NCBI GenBank assembly: GCA_963383645.1
Contig: OY726569.1
Coordinates: forward strand, 26,490,554 to 26,554,553
Source of the DNA: Muscardinus avellanarius
Lineage: Eukaryota; Chordata; Mammalia; Rodentia; Gliridae
Length of the DNA: 64,000 bases
Direction: 5' to 3'
Within the stretch, counting starts at the first letter, position 1. Each line of letters begins with the position of its first letter. Shown one piece after another: positions 1 through 11,279 of the stretch. The notes under the pieces are model-generated. The model worked only from the letters and a program-made list of their open reading frames with translations. It did no database searches and was not told the origin of the DNA. A program made the translations under genes and the position numbers.

Positions 1-182
1 CTGTTTGGCTGATATCTGAGTCTAGCCAGAGTAACACAATATTAACCATTATAGTAATTAAGAGGATACAATCATTACCTAATTTCAATAATGAAAATGG
101 GCAAATGACTTTTCCAGGTATATTCAGAGATGTGATACATGAATTAGTTAAGGGAATAAAAAGTAGAATCTAAATTTTTGAT
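1..182. other. Unassigned DNA
   Basis: AT-rich with no open frame of note and no repeat I recognise. Confidence 0.5.
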
Positions 183-401
183 AGCTGGGCGTGATAGCGC
201 ACGCTTGTAATCCCAGCATTCGGGAGGCTGAGACCAGAGGTTCTCGGTTCGCGGACAGCCTCAGCTACTTAGTGAGGCCCTCTGCAACTCAGTGAGACCC
301 GGTTTCAAAATAAAGAATAAAAAATAGGGCAGGGGGTATAGCTTGGAGGTAGAATGCACCTGGGTTCCATCCCCAGACCCGCAAAAAAAAAAAAAAAAAA
401 A
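183..401 (+). mobile_element. B1-dID SINE, complete
   Basis: 7SL-like head, body with CAGCCTCAGCTACTTAGTGA, ID-like tail (GGTTCCATCCCCAGACC) and an A-tail of about 19. This is the commonest subfamily here (call it type A). Confidence 0.9.
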
Positions 402-582
402 TTAGGTAATTAACTTGAAAATTGATCTTCACTTAACATTGTTTATTAATTCACCTGGACAGTAATAGAACCTGAGTAACTGGCTCTGATTTGACACAGA
501 TACTTTAAAAACGTTTACATTTTCTTAGTACAAATTTTTAAAATTAATGTTACTATCAGGTAATATCCCCTAATATAATCCT

Positions 583-897
583 TTTTTTTTTTTTGTGGTA
601 CTAGGGATGGAAACCAGGGACATTCTACCTCTGAGCTACACTTCAGCCCTGGTTTAATCTTTTATTTTATCTTATTTTATTTATTTTTTATTTTTTTGGT
701 GGTACTAGGGATTGAACTCCAGGGCATTCTACCTCTGGGCTATATCCTCAGCCCTATTTTATTCTTTGTTTTGAAACAGGGTCTCACTAAGTTGCAGAGG
801 GCTTTACAAGTTGCGGAGGCTGGCCATGAACCCGCGATCCTCCTGACTCAGCTTCCCAAGTACTGGGATTCCAAGCATGCACCACCACGCCCGGCTC
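583..897 (-). mobile_element. Two minus-strand B1-dID SINEs, one partial
   Basis: 583-655 holds only the ID-like tail of one copy. 693-897 is a complete copy whose head (CACCACGCCCGGC) is at the high end. Confidence 0.85.
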
Positions 898-1084
898 CTA
901 TTTACTTATGTTTCCTAGAAATGCATGCTTTCTTTCTAAGGAAGTATTTGTTGAATGAATGACTGATCTTTGAGTAAAATATTTTGGGATTAATAAACAG
1001 TTCTAATGGTGCCCATGGTAGTGAGTGCTTAACACGATAATGCCAAGTTCTACCTTACTTGAGCACTTGCTGAAGCTGTGATCC

Positions 1085-1163
1085 TATGATCCTCAAACCT
1101 GTGATCTTCCTGTCTCAGCCTCCCAAGTACTGGGATTACAAGTGTGCACCACCACGCCTGGTT
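1085..1163 (-). mobile_element. B1-dID SINE, 5' half only
   Basis: Contains CTGTCTCAGCCTCCCAAGTA and the head sequence CACCACGCCTGG. The ID tail is missing. Confidence 0.75.
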
Positions 1164-1278
1164 TTATTATTTTAAAAAATGTTTTGCTTTCTGTGTTTCC
1201 TTTCTAGAAGCAATTATGAGAAAAGTGAATGAAAGAACATTATAATAATATAACAATTAGCTATTAATTTTGTGCCCT

Positions 1279-1402
1279 CTTTCTCTCTCTCTCTCCCTCT
1301 CCCTCTCTCTCTCTCTCTTTCTCTCTCTCCATTACTGGGGACGGAGCCCAGGGCCTCATGAGTGCTTGACAAATGCTGTACTCCTGAGCTACATCCTCAC
1401 CA
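1279..1402 (-). repeat. (CT)n tract followed by an ID element
   Basis: 1,279-1,329 is CT/CCCT simple repeat. 1,331-1,402 reads as a minus-strand ID element (ACTGGGGACGGAGCCCAGGG through GAGCTACATCCTCACC). Confidence 0.75.
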
Positions 1403-1623
1403 CCTTTTTAGTGGCATTGCTGTGAGTTTGAGGGTCTACATATGTTTGCATTTATGTGCATGATACTGAGCAAAACCCTATTTCAGCTACTTGCCTGGCA
1501 AGTTGCATAGGTGTGTGTTTGGAAGTTTAATTGGAGGGTTTTCAAATTAGTTACTTAACCTCTCTCCCCTCTTCAGGATTAGTGTTGTTTTGAAAGTGTC
1601 ACTTTCTATGAAAGTACCTATGT

Positions 1624-1624
<1 letters not shown>

Positions 1625-1671
<47 letters not shown>
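1625..1671. repeat. (CA)n microsatellite
   Basis: About 22 uninterrupted CA units; probably length-polymorphic. Confidence 0.95.
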
Positions 1672-1870
1672 ATAGACCTCGGTAGAATCTTGGGACTGGA
1701 AGAGATCAAGCTTGTCCCTTCCTCTGCCTCTCCCTTTGTATCCGAGTCCCTAGCACAGTGCTCAGAATGTACTTTATAGAATAATTGCTGAACACTGATA
1801 CAACAACAGCAACAGCAACAACAGCAACAACAAAATCTTTCAAAAAATCTTTTAGTGTTGTATGGTTATC

Positions 1871-2307
1871 TAGTATTTTTTTTTTTTTTTTTTTTGCGGT
1901 ACTGGGGATTGAACCTAGGGGCATCCTACCTCCAAGTTTCACCCCAGCCCTATTTTTTATTCTTTCTTTATTTTTATTTTTTATTTTTGGTGGTACTAGG
2001 GTTCCTGGAAGCCCTTCTACCGCCGGGCTACACTCCCAGACCTATTTTATATTTTTGTATTTGGAAACAGGGTCTCTTAAGCCAGCGAGGCTGGCTTCAA
2101 ACCTGCGCGATCTTCCTGTCTCTGCCTCCCAAGCGCAGGGATTACAAGCGTGTGCCACCATGCCCGGCTTTATTCTTTATTTTGAAACAGGGTCTCACTA
2201 AGTTGTGGAGGGCCTCACTATTATCTGAGGCTGGCTCTGAACCTGCAATCCTCCTGTCTCAGCCTCCCAAGTACTGGGATTACAAATGTACGCCACCATG
2301 CCCAGCT
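1871..2307 (-). mobile_element. B1-dID SINE split by a younger type C SINE
   Basis: The outer copy's ID tail lies at 1,871-1,955 and its body and head at 2,169-2,307. A second, shorter SINE at about 1,983-2,168 sits between them in the same orientation. The inner copy belongs to the short type C subfamily (GCCAGCGAGGCTGGC hairpin core). Confidence 0.85.
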
Positions 2308-2388
2308 GGTTATTTAGTTTTTATTTGTTGGTCTAAGTGAGGGACACCAGAGAAAACCTGTCCTTTCTGTACTCTGAAAGTGAGCATA

Positions 2389-2563
2389 CAGCCAGGCGTG
2401 GTGGCACACGCTTGTAATCGCCCCGCTTGGGAGGTGGAGACAGGAGGATCGCGCTGGTTTGATGCCAGCATCGCTGGCTTAAGAGACCCTGTTTCCAAAT
2501 AAAAATATAAAATAGGTCTGGGAGTGTAGCCTGGAGAAGGGTTTCCATGAACCCCAGTACCAC
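2389..2563 (+). mobile_element. Type C SINE with target-site duplication
   Basis: Short SINE whose core reads GCCAGCATCGCTGGCTTAAG and whose end reads CCAGTACCACC plus an A-tail. GAGCATACAG flanks it on both sides, which supports an L1-driven insertion. Confidence 0.88.
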
Positions 2564-2589
2564 CAAAAAAATGAGCATACAGATCAGGT

Positions 2590-2700
2590 ATGGAGCCGGG
2601 CACAGTGGCACACACCTGTAATGCCAGTGACTTTGAAGGCTGAGGCAGGAGGTTGTAAGTTTGAGGCTAATTTAGTGAGAACCCGACTCAAAATCAAAAG
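2590..2700 (+). mobile_element. Old B1-like SINE
   Basis: GAGCCGGGCACAGTGGCAC head and GCTGAGGCAGGAGG body with no clear ID tail. The following 350 bases (to about 3,050) show nothing recognisable. Confidence 0.6.
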
Positions 2701-3059
2701 TGCTGCTGGTGGTGGGGTATACCTCACACTGGGTCCAATGTCTCCTATGAGGCAGGGAGATCATACTTGGAATGTCCTGGAGAAGTGTGGAGGACTCGAG
2801 TTGAGACATGGTAGCTCTCTGTTCCCCCCTCCTGCTCATGCTACAGGACATGACTCACCATGACTGCATCCCCGTGATGTACGGGCTGTGGTGTTGAGGG
2901 CTTTCTCTGTATGTAGACGTGATAACATCATTTGATTCTTACCTGAAATAACCTTCACCTCTGAAATTTCGGGGAAGTTTCTCAGAGGTTACTGTTCCTG
3001 GTGACTGGGTAAACAACCCCCTTATATAAGGTGATGGGTCAAGCCTTTTAGTTTATTAT

Positions 3060-3242
3060 TTTTTGAAGTACTGAGGATTGAACCCAGGGGTGCTCTACCA
3101 CTGAGCCACATTGCAGCCTTTTTAAAAAATCTTTTATTTTGAGACAGGGTCTTGCTATATTTTCCAGTCTGGCCTCAGACTAGTGATCCTCCTGCCCCAC
3201 TCTCCCAAATCACTGGGATCAGAGGCATGAGCCACTGCATCC
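3060..3242 (-). mobile_element. Diverged B1-dID SINE
   Basis: Older copy: CTGAGGATTGAACCCAGGGG in the tail and GGCATGAGCCACTGCA at the head, with many substitutions. Confidence 0.75.
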
Positions 3243-3397
3243 TCTCTTTTTGTGAAATACAGCTGGCAAACGTGTAAAGCATGCCCTTGTGAGCATCCAC
3301 CCCATCTCTCTTTAGGGTTTAATTCCTGGCAGTCAATCAACATAAGCCATTCTCTCATGCCAGGTCATCAAAACAAGATCTTAGCAGCTCAGGATTT

Positions 3398-3743
3398 TCT
3401 TGGTGGTACTGGGGATTGAACCCCAGGAGCATTCTACTTCTGAGATACACCCCCAGCCCTATTTTTTATTCTTTATTTTTAAAACAGGGTCTCACTAAGT
3501 TGCAGAGGACCTCACTAAGTAGCTGAGGCTGGCCGTGAACCGTGATCCTGTCTCACTCTCTTGAGTACTGGAATTACAAGCATGTGCCAGCACACCAGGC
3601 TTTATTTTATTTTTTATTTTGAAACAGGGTCTCACCAAGTTATGGAGGGCCTCCATAAGTAGCTGAGGCTTATGTGAGCATACAATCCTCTGGTCTCGGC
3701 CTCCCAAGTGCTGGGTTTACAAGCATGTGCCACCATCCCTGGC
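3398..3743 (-). mobile_element. Two minus-strand SINEs end to end
   Basis: 3,398-3,600 is a full B1-dID. 3,602-3,743 is a second copy that lacks the ID tail. The DNA from 3,745 to 4,189 is unassigned and has no convincing frame. Confidence 0.8.
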
Positions 3744-4189
3744 TTGCAGATTCTTTGGGAGCTAAAGATGCTTTCCTCAGATGGTAACTCAGGTTCCTCT
3801 TTGCACAAGCGCCTCCTCTAAGTGCATCCTTGCTACAGGTCGAAGCTGCAGTGCTGAAACAGAGACCAGGGGGAAACAGAGAGAGGAGGCAGAGGTAGGT
3901 GGGACTTGAGGTGTCTCTGATGACAAGCACGTATCAGTAGGCGAAACTAGGGGGTCTCAAATAAAGACCTCCAGCATCACTATACTCTCCAGGGGAGCGA
4001 TTTCAAAAGGTGGAAGTCGTTACTGTCTACACGGTGGGGCTGCTGTGGGGATTCCAGCAGCATGGCGCAGTGGCTGGGGCCCTGCAAGGTTCAGGTTCCA
4101 CTTCAACCAGATGCTGAGTCACCAAGAGTGAATTACTTAGTCCTGTGTATATTTTGAAAATTGGTTTGATGATACTGTATTTTTACTCA

Positions 4190-4414
4190 CAATTTTTTTT
4201 TTTTATGGTGCTGGGGATGGAACTCAGGGGCATTCTATCTCTGAGCTACAGCCCCAGCTTGATTTTTTAATTCTTTATTTTGAAACAGGGTCTCACTAAG
4301 TTGTAGATGGCCTTAACAGATCTCATTAAGTAGCTGAGGCTGTCTGTGAACCACAATCCTCCTGTCTCAGCCTCCCAACTACTGGGATTACAAGCGTGCA
4401 CCACCATGCCTGGC
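4190..4414 (-). mobile_element. B1-dID SINE
   Basis: Full-length minus-strand copy with poly-T at the low end and the head CACCATGCCTGGC at the high end. Confidence 0.88.
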
Positions 4415-4492
4415 TACTCAAACTTTTAAGCTAATAAATTCATTTCTAATGATCTATTCTTAAGTGAACAACTTATAATATTGGAAAAGTTG

Positions 4493-5016
4493 TTTTATTT
4501 TTGTTTTGTGGTACTGGGGATGGAACCCAGGGACATTCTACCTCTGAGCTACACCCCAGCCCTATTTTTTATTCTTTATTTTGAAACATGATCTCACTGA
4601 GTTGCAAAGGCCTCACTAAGTAACTGAGGCTGTTGGCAAACCACAATCCTCCTGTTTCAGCCTCCGAATTTCTGGGATTATAAGCATGTGCCACCACTCT
4701 TGGCTTGTTTTCTTTTTTCCTTCCTTCCTTTCTTCCTTCCTTCCTCTCTTCCTTCCTTCCTTCCTTCCTTCCTTCTTCCCTTCCTTACTTCCTTTCTTTT
4801 CTTTTTCTTTTTTTCTTTTTTTCATTTTTTTTGTAGTGCTGGAGATTGAACTCAGGAGCATTCTACCTTTGAGCTACACCCCTAGCCTGATTTATTATTC
4901 TTTATTTTGAAACAAGGTCTTACTAAGTTCCGGAGAGCCTCACTAAGTAGGTGAGACTGGCTGTGAACCTGGATTCTGCTGTCTAGGATTACAAGTATGC
5001 ACCACCATGCCCAGCT
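4493..5016 (-). mobile_element. SINE, pyrimidine microsatellite, SINE
   Basis: Minus-strand B1-dID at 4,493-4,704, then a TTCC/TTTC tract at 4,708-4,831 that probably grew from the tail of the next copy, then a second B1-dID at 4,832-5,016. Confidence 0.82.
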
Positions 5017-5262
5017 ATGTTCTTGTATTTCTTTGTGAGTTTTTATGGCTTCTCTTTTTAACAGCCTGCATGCCAAACCTTTTCAGTCCTAGGAAAGACT
5101 CAAGAAAAATCATTGTTGGTGTAGGGAAGGACCACAGCCAGGGCTTTCTGGTTGTGATGGAGTTTTGGTGAAGGTCCTGGGCAAAATGAATCCCTGAAAA
5201 CATTATTTCTACTGCTGAGGTACTTGTTAAAAAACTATTCATACTTCTAAGCCATACTTCTA

Positions 5263-5451
5263 AGCCAGGTGTGGTGGCACATGCTTGTAATCCTAGTACC
5301 TGGGAGGCTGAGACAGGGGATCGCAGGTTAGAGGACAGCCTTAGTAACGTAGTGAGAGGACTCTCAGCAATCTAGTGAGACCCTGTTTCAAAACAGGAAA
5401 TAACAAAGGTGTGGAGGTAGAATGCCCCTGGGTTCAGTTCCCACAAACACA

Positions 5452-5499
<48 letters not shown>
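5263..5499 (+). mobile_element. B1-dID SINE with (AC)n tail
   Basis: Plus-strand copy (CCAGGTGTGGTGGCACATGC head) whose 3' end runs into about 20 AC units at 5,450-5,499. Confidence 0.85.
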
Positions 5500-5500
<1 letters not shown>

Positions 5501-5565
5501 CAGTAATGGGAAGGGTGAAGGAGGTGCTTTGCATCCTTCAGAAGAATAAGATCTTACAAAGCCAG

Positions 5566-5630
5566 GAGGGACTGGGACTGGCTCAGTGATAGAATGCATA
5601 TATGCAGAAGGCCCTGGATTTACCCCAGTA
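5566..5630 (+). mobile_element. Diverged ID element
   Basis: GACTGGCTCAGTGATAGAATGC and GGCCCTGGATTTACCCC follow the ID consensus boxes. It is a tRNA-derived SINE, not a tRNA gene. Confidence 0.55.
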
Positions 5631-5736
5631 ACCCTTAAACTTTCTCCAACCAAAAATTCCCCAAAAGCCAGAGGAGTGATAGATCTCTCACTTCCAATAG
5701 GCATTATATACTTGTCAGTTTCAATTATATGTTTTC

Positions 5737-5737
<1 letters not shown>

Positions 5738-5771
<34 letters not shown>

Positions 5772-5893
5772 TAATTTTGAAACAGTGTCTCACTAGGTTG
5801 CAGTTGCAGAGGGCCTCACTGAGTAGCTGAGGCTGGCGGTGAACCTGTGATCCTCCTGTCTCAACCTTCCAAGTACTGGGATCACAAGCGTGC
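5738..5893 (-). mobile_element. (TTA)n plus B1-like SINE body
   Basis: TTA repeats at 5,738-5,770, then a minus-strand SINE body and head without an ID tail. Confidence 0.7.
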
Positions 5894-6335
5894 TATGTTC
5901 TGTTTTTGTTTTCAACGAATCTTTGGGGCAACAGCTGCCGCCATTTCTGCAGTGGTCTCCACACTCCTGGGCTGTGACAGAAGGATCCCGGGCTGGGGCT
6001 GGGGTCTCCCCACTGAACACAAGTGTTGGGGAAGTGGTGGGAAAGGTACAGAGGCCTGCCCGCAGGGGTTTGCTTTTGGAGAGGCAAACAATAATCCACG
6101 CATGTAAACAATTCAGCCAAAGCCAGGTATTTATAAGTGCTATAAAGAAGAACCAGAATATTGTGTAATTGGGGGTGTTTTGGTTTTTATAATGGTAAAG
6201 AGGAATCTGTGAGGAGGTATCTGAGATATTAAAAACGGAAAGGAGAGAACTATGGGAGAGCTAAGGGAAGAATGTTCCTTGAGCAAAGATCTTATTCTGG
6301 TTCTTACTAAATCTTGTTTAATTAACTAGTGACTC
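5894..6335. other. Unassigned DNA, possibly old L2/MIR-like
   Basis: Moderately GC-rich at first, then a stretch (GTGCTATAAAGAAGAAC through GAATGTTCCTTGAGC) that recalls ancient mammal-wide repeats. Frames here are under 95 codons and look accidental. Confidence 0.3.
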
Positions 6336-6339
6336 CTCT

Positions 6340-6965
6340 TTTTTCTCCTTCTCTGCCTCTCCCCTCCCCTCCCTTCCCCTCCCCTCCTCTCCCCTCCTCT
6401 CCCCCTTCTCTCCTCTCCTCTTCCCTCCCCTCCCCTCCCCTCCTCTCCCCCTTCTCTCCTCTCCTCTCCTCTTCCCTCCCCTTCCCTCCCCTCCCCTCCC
6501 CTCCTCTCCCCCTTCTCTCCTCTCCTCTCCTCTTCCCTCCCCTCCCCTCCCCTCCCCTCCTCTCCCCTCCCTTCCTCTGCTCTCCTCTCCTCTCCCCTCC
6601 CCTCCCCTCCCCTCCCCTCCCCCTTCTCTCCTCTCCCCTCCTCTTCCCCTTCTCTCCTCTCCTCTTCCCTCCCCTCCCCTCCTTTCCCCTCCTCTCCCCC
6701 TTCTCTCCTCTCCTCTTTCCTCCCCTCCCCTCCCCTCCCCTCCCCTCCCCTCCCCTCCTCTCCTCTCCTCTCCCCTCCCCTCCCCTCCCCTCCCCCTTCT
6801 CTCCTCTCCCCTCCTCTCCCCCTTCTCTCCTCTCCTCTTCCCTCCCCTCCCCTCCCCTTCTCTACCCTCCTCTCTTCTCCTCTCCCCTCCCTTCCCCTCC
6901 CCTCCCCTCCCCCTTTTCTCCTCTCCCCTCCTCTCTTCTCCCTTCTCCTCCCCTCCCTTCCTTCC
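6340..6965. repeat. Pure polypyrimidine tract (CCCCT/CCTCT)n
   Basis: About 620 bases with almost no purine on the plus strand, built from CCCCT, CCTCT and CCCCCTTCTCT modules in a loose higher-order pattern. The long frames on both strands (Glu/Gly/Arg-rich or Pro/Ser/Leu-rich) arise because C/T-only codons contain no stops. Confidence 0.95.
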
Positions 6966-7032
6966 ATGTGGTGGCCCAGAGCCTCCTGTGTACTAGACAA
7001 GCATGTTAACACTGATCTACAGCCCCAGCCCT
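6964..7032 (-). mobile_element. ID element remnant
   Basis: TGTACTAGACAAGCATG and CTACAGCCCCAGCCCTT are the internal and terminal ID boxes on the minus strand. It abuts the polypyrimidine tract, which may have grown from this element's A-rich tail. Confidence 0.6.
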
Positions 7033-7249
7033 TCACTTTCTTGTATCTGCTTTTTCATAGTCTTGGTTGAAGGTTGCCTAAACTTACATGACCTACATTT
7101 TCACTTAGGGAAACATTTGGAGACATTTTCTTGCAGGGATATCTTAGTTTTCGATGAAAAGGATTTCATTGATAAGCTTTCTTTGTGCATTACAAGTTCA
7201 GGCAATATGTCGGCCCCTTTGTTACAGTTCCTTGAAGCAGTTTTGAGTA

Positions 7250-7345
7250 CTTCCATTTGTACAGATGAGGAAACAGGCTCAGAAAGGCCAAGTTTGTTTT
7301 CCATAGTCCACCAATCTCAGAGACGAAATCGAGAGCCCCAACTCT
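7250..7345 (-). mobile_element. MIR fragment
   Basis: ACAGATGAGGAAACAGGCTCAGAAAGG is the reverse of the MIR core; ancient tRNA-derived SINE. Confidence 0.65.
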
Positions 7346-7655
7346 CTTTCTGCTAACAGCATGTAGGTAGCTTTGGTAGAGCAGTTACTATCTGCTGTTC
7401 TGGGAGTAGCCCAGGAGCATCAGGGGCACTATCCTGGTTTTGTGAATTTCAGTCAGTCCCAAGATTCAGTGATTCCCATTAGACTTTTCTACAAAAGTAA
7501 AACGTGCATTAGGAGCTTCACCGACCACTGCTCTTTTGCACCACAGAGACCCTGAAGCTTGAGGTTCTCCCCATTCCCTGGCTTCCCAACCTTTCAGCAG
7601 GAGAACCGGCCATCTGCTACATAATTATACAGAAGAGAGATCTAGTTTCCATTTT
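7346..7655. other. Unassigned DNA
   Basis: No repeat or gene recognised. A 60-codon frame at 7,373-7,555 has no family features. Confidence 0.4.
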
Positions 7656-7659
7656 ATTT

Positions 7660-8167
7660 TATTTATTTTTTTTTTGTGGTACTGGGGGTGGAACCCAGAG
7701 GCTTTCTACCTCCGGGCTATACTCCCAGCCCTATTTTATATTTTATTTGGAAACAGGGTCTCACTAAGTTGCTGAGAGCCTCACTAAGTAGCTGAGGCTG
7801 GCTTTGAACCTGTGTGATCCTCCTGTCTCAGCCTCCTAAGCGTGGGAATTATGAGCATGTACCACCACGCTTAGCTCCTAGTTTCCATTTTAAAGCTTAG
7901 GAAACTGAGGCTGAGAGAGGTGAAGGCTAAAGGCCAGTTATATAAATTCACCCCACATGCTTTTTTTTTTTTGTATTGGGAATTCAGCCCAGGGGCTTTC
8001 TACCTCCGGGCTATACTCCCAGCCCTATTTTACTTTTTATTTTGAAACTAGGTCTCAGTAAGTTGATGAAGGTCTTGCTAAGCTGCTGAGGCTGGACTTT
8101 AACCTGGGGTCCTCCTGTCTCAGTTTCCCAAGTACTGGGGTTATGGGGGTGTGACACCATGCTGGGC
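7660..8167 (-). mobile_element. Two B1-dID SINEs with a MIR scrap between
   Basis: 7,668-7,876 is a type B copy (CTTTCTACCTCCGGGCTATACTCCCAG, GTTGCTGAGAGCC). 7,884-7,940 carries AGGAAACTGAGGCTGAGAGAGG, the reversed MIR core. 7,962-8,167 is another type B copy. Confidence 0.8.
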
Positions 8168-8197
8168 ACTCCGCATAATTTTTCTTTCTTTCTCTTT

Positions 8198-8417
8198 TTG
8201 CGGTATTGGGGGTTGAACCCAGGACATTCTACCGCCAGGCTATACCCCCAGCCCTATTTTTTATTCTTTTATTTATTTTATTCTTTATTTTAGTGAAACA
8301 GTGTCTCACTAAGTTTCAGAGGGCCTCACTCAGTAGCTGAGGCTGGCTGCAAACCTACGATCCTCCTATCTCAGCCTCCCAAGTAATAGGATTACAAGCG
8401 TGAGCCACTATGCCCAG
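8198..8417 (-). mobile_element. B1-dID SINE
   Basis: Full minus-strand copy, tail boxes at 8,200-8,250 and head at 8,395-8,417. Confidence 0.85.
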
Positions 8418-8553
8418 TGCACATGCTTTTATGACTAGCTTATATTCTCTCCTTCCTAGGTGAAAACAAAACAGTTCTTGATTCTCTGCTACTAATGTAT
8501 TACTGACCAGGAGTTTATGAGAAAGATCCTGCATCTCTGAAGAGTATTTCTTT

Positions 8554-8762
8554 TCGTTTTGTGGTACTGAGGGTGGAACCCAGGGGCTTTCTACCTCTAG
8601 GCTATATTCCCAGACCTATTTTATATTTTTATTTGGAAACAGGGTCTCACTAAGTTGCTGAGAGCCTCACTCAGTAGCTGAGGCTGGCTTCGAACCCATG
8701 CGATCCTCCTGTCTCAGCCTCCCAAGCGTGGGGATTACAAGCGTGCTCCACTATGTCCAGCT
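8554..8762 (-). mobile_element. B1-dID SINE, type B
   Basis: Type B marks: GGGGCTTTCTACCTC, GTTGCTGAGAGCCTCACT and GGCTTCGAACCCATGCGATCC. Confidence 0.85.
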
Positions 8763-8796
8763 TCTTAAGAGTATTTCTTTATGAGAAAACAAACAG

Positions 8797-9090
8797 GGCT
8801 GGGGATGTAACTTGGTGGTAGAACACTGGCATAGTATGCTAGAGGCCCTGGGTTCAATCCCCAATCCTAAAAAAAAAAAAAAAAAGCCGGGCGTGGTGTC
8901 GCACGTTTGTAATCCCAGCATTCGGGAAGCTGGGACTGGAGGATCGTGTTTCGCCGACAGCCTCAACTGCTTAGTGAGGTCCTCCGCAACTCAGTGAGAC
9001 CCTGTTTCAAAAAGAGAATAAAAAGTAAAGGGCGTGTAGCTTGGAGGTCGAATGCCCCTGGGTTCCATCCCCAGACCCTCAAAAAACCCA
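8797..9090 (+). mobile_element. ID element followed by B1-dID SINE
   Basis: 8,797-8,885 is a free-standing ID (GGGCTGGGGATGTAACTTGG, GGGTTCAATCCCCAATCC) with an A-tail. A plus-strand type A B1-dID starts in that tail at 8,886. Confidence 0.85.
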
Positions 9091-9231
9091 AAAATCAAAC
9101 GAACAACACTCCCTTAAAACCTATTATAATATCCTAGATACAGAGAAGGAAAAAATTATTCATAATCCCACAAAGTCAGCATTTTTGTTTCCTTTCTGCC
9201 ATTTTTCCTTATATGATCTTCGAATATTTTG

Positions 9232-9446
9232 GTTTTTTTTTTTTTTTGTGGGTCTGGGGATAAAACCCAGGGGCATTCGACCTCTGAGCTACACCTCCTG
9301 CCCTATTTTTTATTCTTTATTTTGAAACTGGGTCTCACTGAGTTGCAGAGGACCTCACTAAGTAGCTGAGGCTGTCCGCGAACCGCGATCCTCTGGCCTC
9401 AGCCTCCCAAATGTTGGGGTTACAAGTGTGCGCCACCACGCCCGAC
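9232..9446 (-). mobile_element. B1-dID SINE, type A
   Basis: Poly-T at the low end, GTCTGGGGATAAAACCCAGG tail box, CACCACGCCCGAC head. Confidence 0.87.
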
Positions 9447-9477
9447 AAATACTTTGCTTTTTAAGCAAATAAATCCT

Positions 9478-9918
9478 GCCAGTCATGGTGGCACATGTTT
9501 GTAATCCCAGTACTTGGGAGGCTGAGACAGGAGGATTGCAGTTTTGTGGCCAACCTTAGCTACTTAGTGAGACCCTGTTTCAAAATAAACAATAAAATAG
9601 GGCTGGGGGTATAGCTCAGAGGTAGGATGCCACTGAGTTCAATCCTCAATACCTTAAAAAAGCAAACAAAATAAAACAAAACAAAAAATATAGAAGCTGG
9701 GAATGGTGGTGCATGCTTGGAGGCTGAGATAGGAGGATCGCAGTTCACAGCCAGCCTCAGCTACTTAGTGAGGCTCTTTGCAACTCATTGAGACCCTGTT
9801 TCAAAATAAATAATAAAAAAAAAAAATAAGACTGGAGAGTGTATCTTGGAGGTAGAATACCCCTGGGTTCCATCCTCAGTACAGTAACAAAACAAAACAA
9901 AAAACAAGCAAACAACCC
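9478..9918 (+). mobile_element. Two plus-strand B1-dID SINEs
   Basis: Copies at 9,478-9,662 and 9,693-9,918. The second has lost part of its head and ends in an AAAAC-rich tail. Confidence 0.8.
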
Positions 9919-10649
9919 CCCCCCCAAACCATACCATAAACCCATTATATAAACTTAAACAATCATAAAGTATAATGTAAAATTAATAAAATCCTATTAT
10001 TCTCTTCAATTCCACACTTCTAAAAATAACCATTGGTATGTATTCTTCAATATCTATCTTCTGTCCTTTTAGGAATAAATATATCTAAGCATAAGTCATT
10101 AATATGTTGTTTAATAATACTAAATATTTCTTTGCTTTTAGCTTTTTCTGTGGTTGGAATGCTTTAGGAAATTCTTACAATTGAAATAATTGGATCAAGA
10201 AGGCATTTTTTTTGTGTGTGTGATTTGTGATGATAATTTCCCAAACTGTTAACAGTTTGGCCAGCCAGTCACCATGGAATTAGGGGTAATCTAATTTTGA
10301 TATTTGTACAATAATATCTCCTAGGGGACAAATCATATTACAGAATTAGAAGAATTACATTCTGAAGTAACTTAATTCGCTCCATAGTAAAGACAGGATT
10401 GGATTCCTTTTTAGGCTAAGATGTTAGATATACAGAAAAATATATATATTTTTGCACACAGACTATGTGTAACCTGCTACATGCTGTGGGGGAATAAGTC
10501 ATGTGTGGATATTACTTTTTAAGAAAATTTTAACATAATTGGGAGCAAAAATAAAACTTTTATTTTACAATCAAGTACCATAAAATAAGTATGAATGGGA
10601 AAAGGTGGGCTTCCAGAAACATCAGAGCTTTGTATCAAAAGTTTTCTTA
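9919..10649. other. AT-rich unassigned DNA
   Basis: No frames beyond chance length and no clear repeat. Confidence 0.5.
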
Positions 10650-10845
10650 GCCGAGTATGATGGCACACACTTTAATCCCAGTATTTGGGAGGCTGAGACA
10701 GGTGGATCACAGGTTCACGGCCAGTCTCAAGAACTCAGGCCTTTTGTAACTTACTGAAACCTGTTTCAACATAAAATAATAAAACAGAGCTGGGGTTGTA
10801 GCTCAGAGTTAGAATACTGCTGGGATCCTTCCCCAGTACCACAGG
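10650..10845 (+). mobile_element. B1-dID SINE
   Basis: AGCCGAGTATGATGGCACAC head and GAGCTGGGGTTGTAGCTCAG tail, moderately diverged. Confidence 0.8.
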
Positions 10846-11275
10846 GGAAAAAAGTTTTCTTATAAGTAGTGCTCTTTGAGCTAGTCAAAGACACAGGAGG
10901 AATGGTATTTTAGTAGTCAGTGAGGCGGTTAGGGAAGTACCCGGGTCAGAGGGTGTGCTTTTTGAGCAGAAGGAAATAATAAATAAAGACAAAGATTTTG
11001 GAATATAGATAGGTGGAGGTAGCAGGCTTGCAATATACCAGAGTAAATTATGTGGCTTCAGAGAAGAACACAAGGAAAATAAAGGGCTACCACACGGAGT
11101 GTACAGGAGACCATCGTAGCTTTGGATCTGTTTTGAATTTGAGAGCGAGAGGCAACTACTTAGTGATTTCAGTTGGGAATTGTATATTTTTGGAATATTA
11201 ATTTGATGCTTTTGGTGGATGACTCTGAAATGAGGAGAGCCAGCTAACTAGTGGGTAAGAATTTCAGAGAACTTA
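10846..11275. other. Region upstream of OR4E2, unassigned
   Basis: Repeat-poor DNA. A non-coding OR4E2 exon and promoter could lie here, but no specific signal was identified. Confidence 0.3.
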
Positions 11276-11279
11276 CTTA

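Noticed and set aside
1745..1765. CACAGTG heptamers away from TRAV4 (about 1,753; 53,606; 53,746; 62,889)
   Set aside because: None follows a V-like exon or has a nonamer at 12 or 23 bases; chance matches.
6326..7036. Open frames of 226 and 236 codons on both strands
   Set aside because: They lie in the polypyrimidine tract, where C/T-only (or G/A-only) codons contain few or no stops. The products are low-complexity.
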